From an uncultured Acidobacteriia bacterium (GTDB lineage Bacteria > Acidobacteriota > Terriglobia > Bryobacterales > Bryobacteraceae): a stretch of DNA of 55,892 bases. Position numbers and translations under genes: made by a program. Of this stretch, positions 33,558-42,389 are shown one piece after another (the first letter of the stretch is position 1; each line of letters starts with the position of its first letter). The stretch spans positions 1 through 55,892 of the forward strand of contig CAIKMJ010000016.1 in the NCBI GenBank assembly GCA_903828455.1. The letters are read 5' to 3'. The notes below the pieces were generated by a model that saw only the letters and a program-made list of their open reading frames with translations, made no database searches and was not told the DNA's origin.

Positions 33558-34823
33558 ATGAACTCTTTCCGCCGCATGTTTTTCCGACCGTTCGTTTTCG
33601 TTACCGCTTCGGCGCTCGCCGCGAGCCTGGCGACGGCTGCAACACATAAGCCGGTCGCGCCGAAAAAGAAAAGTACCGGCGCACACGTGGTCACGAAGGC
33701 GCGGGTGGCGGCAAAGAGCGTTTCCGCGGTGACGGCTTCGGCGCTGACGGCTTCGGCGGTGACGGCTTCGGCGGTGACAAGAGCGGCGCTTACCGGCTCG
33801 TCGGCGCTGACCATCAAATCGAAGAATGCCCGGGCCAGCCACGGCGGCGGCCAGACGTGGGATGCACCGACGTATAAGGATTCCACGGTCGGCGACAACG
33901 TGGATGGCGAGGATCTGACGGTTCGGCAGGCGGCGGTGGAAGCGCTGGGTCCGATGAATGGATCGGTGGTGGTGGTCGATCCCACCACGGGCCGCATCCT
34001 GACCATGGTGAATCAGGAACTCGGGCTGGGTGGCGGTTTTCAGCCTTGTTCCACGGTGAAGGTTTCGGTATCGCTGGCGGCCCTGCGCGAAGGGCTGGTG
34101 GAACGGACCAGTCCGGCAAAGTTTTACAGCCGGCGTTCGCTCGATTTGACCGACGCGCTGGCCTACTCGAACAATTTCTATTTCGCCACGCTCGGCATCA
34201 AGCTGGGCTATGAGCGGATGAACTATTACGCCCACCTGTTCGGCTATGGCGAAAAGGCCGGCCTCAACATCCCGGGCGAACATGCCGGCTATTTCCCGCC
34301 CGCGCCGCCGAAGAACGGCGGCATGGGAATGCTGACCAGCTTCGGCGAGGAGATCGAACAGACGCCGCTCGAACTGGCCGGCCTGATGACGGCGATCGCC
34401 AACGGCGGAACGCTCTACTGGCTGCAGTATCCGCGGACGGAAGAGGAGATCCGGAATTTTACGCCGCAGGTGAAGCGGCACCTCGATATCGCCCCGTACA
34501 TCGACGAAATCAAGCCCGGCATGCGCGGCGCGGTGGAGTTCGGAACCGCGGTGCGGGCAAAGCAGGATGACGTCATTTTGGGCAAGACCGGGACCTGCAG
34601 CGAAGGCCGCACGCACCTTGGCTGGTTCGGCTCTTTCCGCGACAACGGGTCGCGCAAACTGGTTGTGGTCGTGATGCTGACGGGCGGCAAGCCGTCCATC
34701 GGTCCCATGGCATCGGGCGTGGCGGGAGATGTTTATCGCCGGCTGGCTGCGAACAACTACTTCAAAGTCAGCGCGCCGCTGACTCCGGCTTCGATCCTTA
34801 CTCCGGTCTGGCCGAAGCGGTAG
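33558..34823 (+). CDS. Penicillin-binding protein, transpeptidase domain only
   Basis: This exported protein of 421 residues has a signal/membrane anchor (about 8-28) and a low-complexity Ala/Ser/Thr/Val linker (50-80). A transpeptidase domain follows with all three active-site motifs: S165-T-V-K168, S204-N-N206 and K343-T-G345. The GYGEKAGLNIPGE and FGEEIEQTPLELAGLMTAIANGG stretches match class B PBPs, but no dimerisation domain precedes, so it may be a stand-alone D,D-transpeptidase or PBP-like sensor. Start ATG 33558 is chosen for the signal sequence; ATG 33483 is possible. Confidence 0.75.
   Translation: MNSFRRMFFRPFVFVTASALAASLATAATHKPVAPKKKSTGAHVVTKARVAAKSVSAVTASALTASAVTASAVTRAALTGSSALTIKSKNARASHGGGQTWDAPTYKDSTVGDNVDGEDLTVRQAAVEALGPMNGSVVVVDPTTGRILTMVNQELGLGGGFQPCSTVKVSVSLAALREGLVERTSPAKFYSRRSLDLTDALAYSNNFYFATLGIKLGYERMNYYAHLFGYGEKAGLNIPGEHAGYFPPAPPKNGGMGMLTSFGEEIEQTPLELAGLMTAIANGGTLYWLQYPRTEEEIRNFTPQVKRHLDIAPYIDEIKPGMRGAVEFGTAVRAKQDDVILGKTGTCSEGRTHLGWFGSFRDNGSRKLVVVVMLTGGKPSIGPMASGVAGDVYRRLAANNYFKVSAPLTPASILTPVWPKR
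33729..33779 (+). repeat. 15-bp in-frame tandem repeat in the PBP gene
   Basis: The unit GTGACGGCTTCGGCG and variants recur about 3.5 times, encoding V/L-T-A-S-A repeats in the linker between anchor and transpeptidase domain. Confidence 0.85.
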
Positions 34824-34894
34824 ACAAACGCAACGACTGGCTGCGAGGCGGACTGGCTTCGAGGAGAATAGCTGCGAGGAGAATAGCTCCGAGC

Positions 34895-35374
34895 CTAGCG
34901 CAGCCGGGACTTGCGCATGCGGCGGTCGGCTCGTTCGCCGATCAGTCCGGCCACGCGGTCGAGCAGGTAGGATACGTCCTCGTTACTCATCTTCACCAGG
35001 CTCTCTTCCCTGACCTGTGCCGGAGCGTCCGAAAGCGGGGCATCCGTTTCCAGCAAATCGGCTGACATTAAAGCAGTTGCCGGCCGGAACTCCTTCTGCC
35101 GCGCATAGGCGAGGACGCCGGGGCCGGCATCTTCAGATTCCGCGCGCAGGTCGGCCAGTACCAATTGGTATTCGCTCTCGTCCAGCTTTCCAATCGCTTC
35201 CGCCGACGTGGCTGCTCCGCTGACCGCATACCCTGCGGCGGTGAGGATTGATTTGACGGCAAGCCGGGACGCCAAATCGGAATCGGCAAGGAGAACGCGG
35301 GCGACCTTCTGAGTCTCTGCCCTGCCCGCCAGCGAGGCCTCGCGAACGGGAATTTCGGGTGTTGCTGTAACCAT
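34895..35374 (-). CDS. Stand-alone response regulator receiver domain
   Basis: This 159-residue protein has one REC domain: acidic pair in LLADSDLASR, phospho-acceptor Asp in LVLADLRAE, conserved Ser in ALMSA and Lys in SLVKMSNED. A basic C-terminal tail (GERADRRMRKSRLR) follows instead of an output domain. It has no histidine kinase beside it. It may act as a CheY-like shuttle or phosphate sink. It is monocistronic on the minus strand, 66 bases downstream of TesA. Confidence 0.72.
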   Translation of the reverse strand: MVTATPEIPVREASLAGRAETQKVARVLLADSDLASRLAVKSILTAAGYAVSGAATSAEAIGKLDESEYQLVLADLRAESEDAGPGVLAYARQKEFRPATALMSADLLETDAPLSDAPAQVREESLVKMSNEDVSYLLDRVAGLIGERADRRMRKSRLR

Positions 35375-35440
35375 GTCTCGATTTCTAATTTAGACGAAAT
35401 CGGTCGACTTATCCATCAAAATCCGGCAAAAGTTAAGGGA

Positions 35441-36169
35441 CTAATTACTAACCGATGGGGGGAGAGGCGCCCGCCGGAGCATCGGCATCAGATAGTTCAT
35501 GACCGTATGTGCAACGATTTCAGTACCTTGCGCGGTCGGGTGAAGTCCGTCCGGCTGGGTCAGATCGGGGTGGCCGCCGACGCCATCCAATAGAAACGGG
35601 ATTCGACGAAGCTTGTAGTTTTTCGCCAAATCCGGATAGATCTGCTCGAAGGAACGGATATAGTCGGGGCCGTAATTTCTCGGCAGTGTCATGCCGGCGA
35701 GCAAGACTTCGGCGTGGGCGGCGCGCAGAGAATCTACAATAGTAGTCAAATTCTTCCGGGTGACGGTGACGGGCTGGCCGCGAAGGCCGTCATTGGCGCC
35801 GAACTCCAGAATCACAATGGCCGGGTGGAGGCTGAGAACGGTGGCGAGCCGTTCCACGCCGTCGGTGGTCGTATCGCCGCTCACGCCGAGGTTGACGACG
35901 CGGTAGAGGTATCCGGCGGCGTCGAGCTGCTTCTGGATGAGATCGGGAAAGCTCTGGCCGGGTTCGAGGCCGTAGCCGGCGGTGAGGCTGTCGCCGTAAG
36001 CGGCGATGACGGGGCGCTTGTCGTCGGACTTTGATGGGACGGCAGCGGGCGGAGGAAGAGTTGGCCGGGGCGCGGCCGCCGCTGGAGTGGCGGGTTTGCG
36101 GTCGCCGCAGCCGCAGATCGCAATCGCCAGGGCCGAAATCAGAATCCATCGCAGGCGCATCGCCATCAT
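35441..36169 (-). CDS. tesA: GDSL-family lysophospholipase/thioesterase (TesA-like lipoprotein)
   Basis: This SGNH hydrolase of 242 residues has AAYGDSLTAGYG (block I Ser), NLGVSGDTT (block II Gly), LEFGANDGL (block III Asn) and QPDGLHPTAQG (block V His). The N-terminus carries a lipobox-like ALAIAICGC, so it is probably an envelope-anchored lipoprotein, unlike the periplasmic E. coli TesA. It is divergent from YbbA-YbbP with 35 bases between coding regions, the same arrangement as in E. coli tesA-ybbAP. The substrate class is inferred from the family. Confidence 0.8.
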   Translation of the reverse strand: MMAMRLRWILISALAIAICGCGDRKPATPAAAAPRPTLPPPAAVPSKSDDKRPVIAAYGDSLTAGYGLEPGQSFPDLIQKQLDAAGYLYRVVNLGVSGDTTTDGVERLATVLSLHPAIVILEFGANDGLRGQPVTVTRKNLTTIVDSLRAAHAEVLLAGMTLPRNYGPDYIRSFEQIYPDLAKNYKLRRIPFLLDGVGGHPDLTQPDGLHPTAQGTEIVAHTVMNYLMPMLRRAPLPPSVSN

Positions 36170-36204
36170 GATTGCAGACGGAACTGCACGGGCAAAGGAT
36201 TCGT

Positions 36205-36975
36205 ATGACTGTTAGCGAACCTGCTGCCATAATTGAGACTGCCTTGCCCGCATCGCTATCCATCCCCGCATCGCCATCCATTATTGACGTCGTCCGGCTT
36301 ACGCGGACGATCGTCACGCCCACCCACAAAGTAGAAATTCTGCGCGGGATCGACATCTCGGTGCCGCGAGGCCAGTTTGTGGCGATTATGGGGCCGTCGG
36401 GCAGCGGCAAGAGCACGCTGCTCGGGCTGCTGGCGGGGCTGGATACGCCAACGAGCGGGCAACTGCTACTGGACGGGGTGGACATCACGGGCCTGACCGA
36501 GGACCAGATGGCGGAGGTGCGGGGGCGCAAGATTGGCTTCGTTTTCCAGTCTTTCCAGCTCATCCCCACGCTGACGGCGGAAGAGAATGTCCTGCTGCCG
36601 GCCGAACTGGCGGGAGCCGGCGCGGAAGCCGGGGGCCGCGCGCGCGAGCTGCTGACACGCGTGGGACTGGCCGACCGGCTGGACCACTATCCGGTGCAGC
36701 TTTCCGGCGGCGAGCAGCAGCGCGTGGCGCTGGCGCGTGCCTTCATCACGAGGCCGCCGATCCTGCTGGCGGATGAGCCGACCGGGAATCTGGACGGGCG
36801 CACCGGCGAGCAGATTCTCGAAATGCTGCTCGAACTCAACCGGCACGAAGGCACCACGCTGGTGCTGGTGACGCACGATCCGGCGCTGGCCGCTCACGCC
36901 GACCGCGTGATAACGCTGCGCGACGGGCTGGTGGTGAGCGATGAAGCCGTCGCCGCGGCGGCTGCCCGAGGGTAG
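36205..36975 (+). CDS. ybbA: ABC transporter ATP-binding protein YbbA-like
   Basis: This 256-residue LolD/YbbA-type ATPase starts at ATG 36205 (AAAGGA upstream). It has Walker [10 protein letters not shown] (63-71), the Q-loop [18 protein letters not shown], signature [15 protein letters not shown] and Walker [13 protein letters not shown]. The [12 protein letters not shown] stretch is typical of MacB-like energising subunits. It is paired with the following permease, which begins near its stop, and divergent from the TesA-like gene. Confidence 0.85.
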   Translation: MTVSEPAAIIETALPASLSIPASPSIIDVVRLTRTIVTPTHKVEILRGIDISVPRGQFVAIMGPSGSGKSTLLGLLAGLDTPTSGQLLLDGVDITGLTEDQMAEVRGRKIGFVFQSFQLIPTLTAEENVLLPAELAGAGAEAGGRARELLTRVGLADRLDHYPVQLSGGEQQRVALARAFITRPPILLADEPTGNLDGRTGEQILEMLLELNRHEGTTLVLVTHDPALAAHADRVITLRDGLVVSDEAVAAAAARG

Positions 36976-36994
36976 CGATGGCGTCGCCAGTCTT

Positions 36995-39634
36995 ATGAAC
37001 CGCATGCAGAGCTACCGGACGGCGGCGAAGATCGCGTGGCGCGAGACGCGGGCGTCGTCGGGCCGCTTCCTGTTTGTGATTCTGGCGGTGGCGGCGGGCG
37101 TGGGCGCGCTGACGGGCGTGCGCGGGTTTTCGCGCGCGTTCCACACCATGCTGCAGCGCGACGCGCGCACGTTCATGGCGGCCGACCTGACGGTCCGGAC
37201 GTTCCAGATGGCCTCGCCGGTGCAGGCGGCGAAAATAGACGATCTGGCCAGGCGCGGCATTGCGCACACGCAGATCACCGAGACGCTTACGATGGCGTCG
37301 CCCTTGAGCCAGACGGCGCCGCTGCTGATTTCGGTGAAGGCCGTGGATCCGGCGGTGTATCCGTTTTACGGCGAAGTGAAGTTCAATCCGCCGATGAGCA
37401 TCGCGCAGGCGCTGCAGCCGGATACGGTGGCGGTGGCGGACGGCGTGCTGCTGCGACTGGGCGCCAGGGTGGGCGACACACTGCGCATCGGCGGACTGCC
37501 CTACCGGATTGCGGCGGAGATCACGACCGAGCCCGACCGCATGACGGGCAGCCTCAACGTGGGGCCGCGCGTGATGCTGTCGCGCGCCGCGTTCGAAAAG
37601 ACGGGGCTGCTGGTGCCGGGCAGCCGGGCGGCCGAGCGGTACCTGTTCCGCATTCCGCCGGAGATTCCGATTCAAGGCATCCGCGAGGAACTGCGCGGGG
37701 TTTTCCGCGACGGACTGATTGCGGATTACAGCGAGGCGCATCCGCTGATCGAACAGGGGCTGCGGCAATCGACGACGTTTCTTTCGCTGGTCAGCCTGAT
37801 TGCGCTGGTGATCGGTTCGCTCGGCGTGGCGACGGCGATTCAGGCGCACCTGCAGCAGAAGATGGATTCGATCGCGATTATGAAGTGCCTGGGCGCGAAG
37901 TCGGCGCAGGTGACGCGCATTTACGTGCTGCAGACGGCGGGGCTGGGGATCGCGGGGAGCCTTGTGGGCATTGCGCTGGGGAGTCTGGTGCAGATGGCGT
38001 TTCCGGTGCTGCTGTCGCACTACTTCCAGATCAGCGCGGTGCCGCGGTTCGACGCCGTGTCTGCGCTGCAGGGGCTGGTGGTGGGACTGCTGACGGTGCT
38101 GCTGTTTACCGTGCCGCCGCTGATGGGGATCCGGACGATTCGGCCGGCGCTGATCTTCCGCCGTGAAATGGCCGCGCCGGCGCTGAGTGTGGCCGAGTGG
38201 TGGAAGCAGAAGGCGGGCGAGGTTGTTTCGGCGCTGGTGATCCTGACATTCGTGGGCGTGCTGGCGGCATGGCTGAGCGAGAACCAGAAGACGGGCGTGT
38301 ACTTTGCGATCGCCATCGCAGTGGGCATGTTGTCGCTGGCGGCGGTGGCGTGGGCATTGCTGAAATCGCTGCGCTGGATCGGGCGGCATCTGCCGAGACA
38401 GGCGGGGCCGGTGCTGCGGCAGGGCATCGCAAATCTGTACCGGCCGGGCAATCACGCGGGCGCGGCGGTGATGGCGCTGGGCGTGGGCGTGATGTTCACC
38501 GTGACGGTGTGGATTGTGCAGCGCGGACTGCTGCAGGACATCGTACACACCGCGCCGCCGGGGATGCCGAATGTGTATCTGCTGGACGTGACGGCTGCGA
38601 ATCGCGACGCGGTGTATCAGCTGATTTCGTCGCAGAAGGGCGTGCTGCAGAAGCCGGAGATGGTGGGGGCGGTGTCGGCGACGATTCAGTCGATTGACGG
38701 CGCGCCGATGCAGCGGGATGAAGGTCCGCGAGAGGGCGGGCGAGGCGAAGGTGGTCGAGGCGAGGGCGGGCGAGGCGAAGGTAGTCGAGGCGAAGGCGGG
38801 CGAGGAATGCTGCGACGCTACTCGCGTGCCATTTCGGTTTCGGCGGCGGCGGAAAAGCCGGCGTTCACGCAGGTGCTGGAAGGCGCCTGGTGGAAGCCGG
38901 GCGAAGTGCCGGAGGGCGCGGACGCGCTGGTCTCGGTGAGCGAGCAGGCGGCGAAGGTGCTCGGGCTGCATCCGGGTTCGCAGATTGTGTGGACGACGCC
39001 GCAGCGCACGTTCACGTCGAAAGTGGTGGCGATCCACAAGAGCGAATCGGTGCGGCTGACGGCGCGCATCGAGTTCTATCTCACGCCGAAAGCACTCGAA
39101 GGGTTGCCGGCAATTTACTACGGCGGAATACGGGCGTCGGCCGAAGCGGTGCCGGCGATCCAGAAGGCGCTGTTCGACAAGTTCCCCGCGATCACGGTGG
39201 TCAACATGGCGGAGGTGCTGGACACGATCCAGGGGGTGGTGGATCAGATCTCGATGGTGGTGCGGTTCATCTCGGCGTTTTCGATTCTGGCGGGCGCGGT
39301 GATTCTGGCATCGAGCGTTGCGGGGACGCGCTTCCGGCGGATTCGCGAAGTGGTGATCCTCAAGACGCTGGGGGCGACGCGGCGGCGCATCGCGCAGATT
39401 TTCTCGGTGGAGTTCTTCGTGATCGGCACGGTGGCCGGGCTGATGGGCGGGCTGCTGGCGGGGATGTTCGCGTGGGTGGCGCTGAACCGGCTGCTGGATG
39501 CGAAGTCCGCGCCGGATGCGTGGCCGATGGTGGTGTCGATTGGCGGGACGGCGGCGCTGGCGGTGGCGACCGGCTGGCTCGCGAGCTTCCGCACGCTGGG
39601 GCAGAAGCCGCTGGAGATTCTGAGGGACGAATGA
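36995..39634 (+). CDS. ybbP: ABC transporter permease YbbP-like
   Basis: This protein of about 879 residues is organised as an FtsX-like permease pair: an N-terminal transmembrane segment (FLFVILAVAAGVGALTGVRGFS), a large periplasmic domain, four central TM segments, then a second periplasmic domain and C-terminal TM segments with SVAGTRFRRIREVVILKTLGATRRRI. The start near 36995 or 37004 is uncertain because the ATG at 36941 lies inside the ATPase gene. An Arg/Glu/Gly tandem repeat (38732-38805) is inserted in the second periplasmic domain. It ends overlapping the next gene by four bases. Confidence 0.82.
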   Translation: MNRMQSYRTAAKIAWRETRASSGRFLFVILAVAAGVGALTGVRGFSRAFHTMLQRDARTFMAADLTVRTFQMASPVQAAKIDDLARRGIAHTQITETLTMASPLSQTAPLLISVKAVDPAVYPFYGEVKFNPPMSIAQALQPDTVAVADGVLLRLGARVGDTLRIGGLPYRIAAEITTEPDRMTGSLNVGPRVMLSRAAFEKTGLLVPGSRAAERYLFRIPPEIPIQGIREELRGVFRDGLIADYSEAHPLIEQGLRQSTTFLSLVSLIALVIGSLGVATAIQAHLQQKMDSIAIMKCLGAKSAQVTRIYVLQTAGLGIAGSLVGIALGSLVQMAFPVLLSHYFQISAVPRFDAVSALQGLVVGLLTVLLFTVPPLMGIRTIRPALIFRREMAAPALSVAEWWKQKAGEVVSALVILTFVGVLAAWLSENQKTGVYFAIAIAVGMLSLAAVAWALLKSLRWIGRHLPRQAGPVLRQGIANLYRPGNHAGAAVMALGVGVMFTVTVWIVQRGLLQDIVHTAPPGMPNVYLLDVTAANRDAVYQLISSQKGVLQKPEMVGAVSATIQSIDGAPMQRDEGPREGGRGEGGRGEGGRGEGSRGEGGRGMLRRYSRAISVSAAAEKPAFTQVLEGAWWKPGEVPEGADALVSVSEQAAKVLGLHPGSQIVWTTPQRTFTSKVVAIHKSESVRLTARIEFYLTPKALEGLPAIYYGGIRASAEAVPAIQKALFDKFPAITVVNMAEVLDTIQGVVDQISMVVRFISAFSILAGAVILASSVAGTRFRRIREVVILKTLGATRRRIAQIFSVEFFVIGTVAGLMGGLLAGMFAWVALNRLLDAKSAPDAWPMVVSIGGTAALAVATGWLASFRTLGQKPLEILRDE
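38732..38805 (+). repeat. 15-bp in-frame tandem repeat in the YbbP-like gene
   Basis: Five copies of a 15-bp unit (like GAGGGCGGGCGAGGC) encode E-G-G/S-R-G repeats within the second periplasmic domain. The copies alternate between two sub-variants, as expected from recent slippage. Confidence 0.9.
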
Positions 39635-40335
39635 GGCGGCTCCTGCTGGTTCTGGCTGCCGGCAATTTACTCGCGGCCGGTAACTTGCCGCTCGAAGTGA
39701 CCGACGCGCGGGGGAAGAAGCCGGCGGGCGTGACGGTGGAGGCGGGAGAGCCGAATGCCGATGGCTGGCGGGCGCTGCGGGTGAGTAAGTCGAAGGGCGA
39801 CTACTTCGTTATCTGGCCGTGGGACGTGGCGGCGAAAGGGCCGGACGGGCCGGGCGACGTGCCGGTGATCGTGATGCAGCGTGGCGACAGGAAGGCGCTG
39901 GAGAATCCGCGCGCGGTGGCGGCGATGGCGACGCCGGTGGTGCTGGGCGCGAAGAGCGTCGAGGACGAGGCCGTGGCGACGGGCTTCTCCGAAGCGGAGC
40001 TGTCGCAGGCCTTCGGCACGTTGATCAGGGCGGAGGATTCGTTCGCGAAAGGCGTTGGCCTGCTTCGCGCGGGCCGGAATGCCGAGGCCGCCGAGGAACT
40101 CGGCAAGGCGCTGCGCGAGCGGCAGAGGCAGCTGACGCGCGTGCCGTCGGAGATTTGGGCGGCGGCGATGCTGGACGGCCGGGCGTTGATGGCGGCGGCG
40201 AAATACGACGATGCGGCGGTGGCGTATCTGGTGGCGCTGAAGCTGCGGCCTTCGGATGAAAGCGCGCAGACGGCGCGGGCGGAGGCGCTGATGAAGGCGG
40301 GGAAAGCAGAGGCGGCGGCGGCGGAGAGCCGATAA
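39631..40335 (+). CDS. Secreted protein with TPR-like C-terminus
   Basis: This 234-residue protein starts in the stop of the permease (ATGA overlap). A signal peptide (RRLLLVLAAGNLLAAG) is followed by a beta-like domain (about 20-90, PAGVTVEAGEPNADGW) and two or three degenerate TPR helices (AKGVGLLRAGRNAEAAEELGKALRERQ, AKYDDAAVAYLVALKLRPSDESA). The function is unknown. The tight link to YbbA-YbbP suggests a role in the same exporter or envelope process. It is convergent with mreD. Confidence 0.55.
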   Translation: MRRLLLVLAAGNLLAAGNLPLEVTDARGKKPAGVTVEAGEPNADGWRALRVSKSKGDYFVIWPWDVAAKGPDGPGDVPVIVMQRGDRKALENPRAVAAMATPVVLGAKSVEDEAVATGFSEAELSQAFGTLIRAEDSFAKGVGLLRAGRNAEAAEELGKALRERQRQLTRVPSEIWAAAMLDGRALMAAAKYDDAAVAYLVALKLRPSDESAQTARAEALMKAGKAEAAAAESR

Positions 40336-40362
40336 TCGACGCGCGGTCTTGCGGGTGAGAAC

Positions 40363-40905
40363 TTACTCTTTCCTTCGCAGCTTATCCAAAAAGTGAAAGA
40401 GCGCAACGCCGATCAGCGCGTTGATCACCGCCAGCACGAGGCTGGTCTGGAGATCGAAGATCGCCGGCTGATCGAGCAGCGATCTCTGCAGCAGCCAGAA
40501 AAAGAACTGGTGAAACAGGTAGAAGATGAAGCAGAGCACCATGCGGACGAGCGCGTGCTCCACGTCGAACTGCATGCCGATGGAGGCCGAGAAGTAGCCC
40601 ACCAGCGTTTTGCAGATGCCGTACATGCCGATGGGCTGCTGGAAGAGCGAATCCTGCGCGAGGCCGAGCGCCATGCCGATGCCGAGGCCGCGCAGCTGCG
40701 AGCGGCGCATCAGCGCAAAGTAGATGGTCACGAGCAGCGGCAGTTCGATGCGCGAGACGAAGCGGAAGGTCTGGAACAGCGGCAGGTACACCTGAATGAG
40801 CAGCGCCACGAGCGGCACGGCGAAGAAGACCCAGACGGGATAAATCGCGCGCCGCACCTGACGCGCGTTATCGACCATGATCCGGCTGGTTGTTGGGTAT
40901 TCCAT
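40363..40905 (-). CDS. mreD: Rod shape-determining protein MreD
   Basis: MreD is a small inner membrane protein of the elongasome. This 180-residue copy has about five hydrophobic segments, including YPVWVFFAVPLVALLIQVYLPLF, with GLGIGMALGLAQDSLFQQPIGMYGICKTLVGYFSASIG, the most conserved MreD region. Its start overlaps the stop of mreC by one base (TGATG), giving coupled translation. It is the last gene of the mreBCD run here; no mrdA/rodA follows. Confidence 0.85.
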   Translation of the reverse strand: MEYPTTSRIMVDNARQVRRAIYPVWVFFAVPLVALLIQVYLPLFQTFRFVSRIELPLLVTIYFALMRRSQLRGLGIGMALGLAQDSLFQQPIGMYGICKTLVGYFSASIGMQFDVEHALVRMVLCFIFYLFHQFFFWLLQRSLLDQPAIFDLQTSLVLAVINALIGVALFHFLDKLRRKE

Positions 40906-42230
40906 CAGGGTCTCGGCTGGGGCGCGGGAGTTGCGGGAGTCGCGGGAGTAGCGGGAGTTGCAGCCGTTGCCGGCGCCGAAACCGGCTTCGGGCGCGCCGC
41001 GGGCGCTGCCGCAGGTTTCGCTGAGGGCACGGCGGGTGAATTCACGGCGGGTGCATTCACGGCAGGTGCATTCACGGGAGCCGCATTTGCGGGAGCGGCG
41101 TTGGCAGGAGCGGCGTTGGCAGGAGCTGCATTTGCAGGAGCGGCGTTGGCGGAGGGCGCCGGAGCGACCGCGGATCCCGGGGGGGCGGCCAGCGGTGTGA
41201 CGCCAGCCACTTTCAGATTAAAGTTTGGCGGGGCCGAGCCCGGCAGTCCCTCGCCGTAGACGTGCTTCTGGGCGTCGCCGATTTTCTTGTACTGATCGAG
41301 CAGCTTGTCCGCCATGGTTCCGGTGGGCGGAGCGGCACTGGCTGCGGTGTCGCCGGCACCGGGATCGGGGGCGAGGAAGACCGGGGCATCGGCATTGACC
41401 GGTTCGGGGATTTCCTGATGGACGGGGTCGAGAATGACCATGACTTCCTCGGCGGCGGTTTCGGTGCCGGTGGGCTGGAGAACGATCTCCTGGAAATTCG
41501 AATCGTCACGCACGCTGGTCACGCGTCCGGCGGGAAGGCCGCGCGGAAAGATGCGGTCCTCGCCCGAGGTGTAGAACATTTCACCGACTTCCACTTTCTG
41601 GCCAACGGGTACGAAATCGACGCGCGCCGTGGTGCCGCCGAGTCCCTTCATCACGCCGTGCAGGTGGTTCTTTTGCGATTCGACGCCGGCGGCAAAACCG
41701 GGGTCGGTGACGGTGAGGACCTGCGCGGCGAGCGGGAAGACGGCGAGCACTTTGCCGACAATGCCGTCCGGCGTGACGACGGCCATACCGCGGTGAATGC
41801 CGGATGCCGAGCCGCGGTCGATGAGCACCGACTTGGTGCCGACGCCCGGGGTGGCGCCGATGACGCGGGCTCCGATCATTTTCGAAAGCGTGCGGGTCTG
41901 GAAGCCGGCGAGCGATTCAACGCGCTGGGCGGCGGCGAGGTTGTTCCTGAGGAGCTGGTTTTCGAGACGAAGGCGGTCGACTTCCGAGTGCAGCTGGCGG
42001 TTCTGTTCGCGCGCGTTGCGGGACTCGAAATAGTTGGAAAAGAAGCCGGTGGTGCCGCTGCGCATGGTCTCGATGGCGCTGGCGGCGGGGGCGACGGCGG
42101 TGACGGCCCAGACGCGCACCAGCGGGACATCGGCATCGTTGCGCACCTGCCAGGCCAGCAGCCCCAGTTGGGCGAAGATGGCGGCAAGCAGCACCGTGAT
42201 GTTGCGGTAGCGGTAGAGGAGAGATTCCAT
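40905..42230 (-). CDS. mreC: Rod shape-determining protein MreC
   Basis: MreC is a periplasmic elongasome scaffold anchored by one N-terminal TM helix (about 8-28, NITVLLAAIFAQLGLLAW). A coiled coil follows (NRQLHSEVDRLRLENQLLRNNLAAAQ), then beta domains with GATPGVGTKSVLIDRGSASGIHRGMAVVTPDGIVGKV and SGEDRIFPRGLPAGRV. ATG 42230 is the likely start. The C-terminal 130 residues are an unusual Ala/Pro/Asn-rich tail (repeats of ANAAP, encoded by 15-bp direct repeats around 41029-41155) that is absent from most MreC proteins. Confidence 0.85.
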   Translation of the reverse strand: MESLLYRYRNITVLLAAIFAQLGLLAWQVRNDADVPLVRVWAVTAVAPAASAIETMRSGTTGFFSNYFESRNAREQNRQLHSEVDRLRLENQLLRNNLAAAQRVESLAGFQTRTLSKMIGARVIGATPGVGTKSVLIDRGSASGIHRGMAVVTPDGIVGKVLAVFPLAAQVLTVTDPGFAAGVESQKNHLHGVMKGLGGTTARVDFVPVGQKVEVGEMFYTSGEDRIFPRGLPAGRVTSVRDDSNFQEIVLQPTGTETAAEEVMVILDPVHQEIPEPVNADAPVFLAPDPGAGDTAASAAPPTGTMADKLLDQYKKIGDAQKHVYGEGLPGSAPPNFNLKVAGVTPLAAPPGSAVAPAPSANAAPANAAPANAAPANAAPANAAPVNAPAVNAPAVNSPAVPSAKPAAAPAARPKPVSAPATAATPATPATPATPAPQPRP

Positions 42231-42312
42231 TCTTAACAGACGGGCGGCCGGGGCACGGGCCACCCTCTACTCATCTTCGCCTATCGGGCGGAATATCGGG
42301 GGCGGCGTGCCC

Positions 42313-42372
42313 GGTCTGACACTGGCTGGTCTGACACTGGCGGGCCTGACACTGGCTGAAGTGGCACTGCCT
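42313..42372. repeat. 15-bp tandem repeat between mreB and mreC
   Basis: Four tandem units of GGTCTGACACTGGCT-like sequence (42313-42327, 42328-42342, 42343-42357, 42358-42372; the last degenerate) fill much of the mreB-mreC gap. Confidence 0.85.
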
Positions 42373-42389
42373 GATTCGGCGCAGACTCT

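Noticed and set aside
36836-39037. Long minus-strand open frame of 733 codons
   Set aside because: It is the antisense shadow of the GC-rich YbbP-like gene, extremely Arg/His-rich, with no domain.
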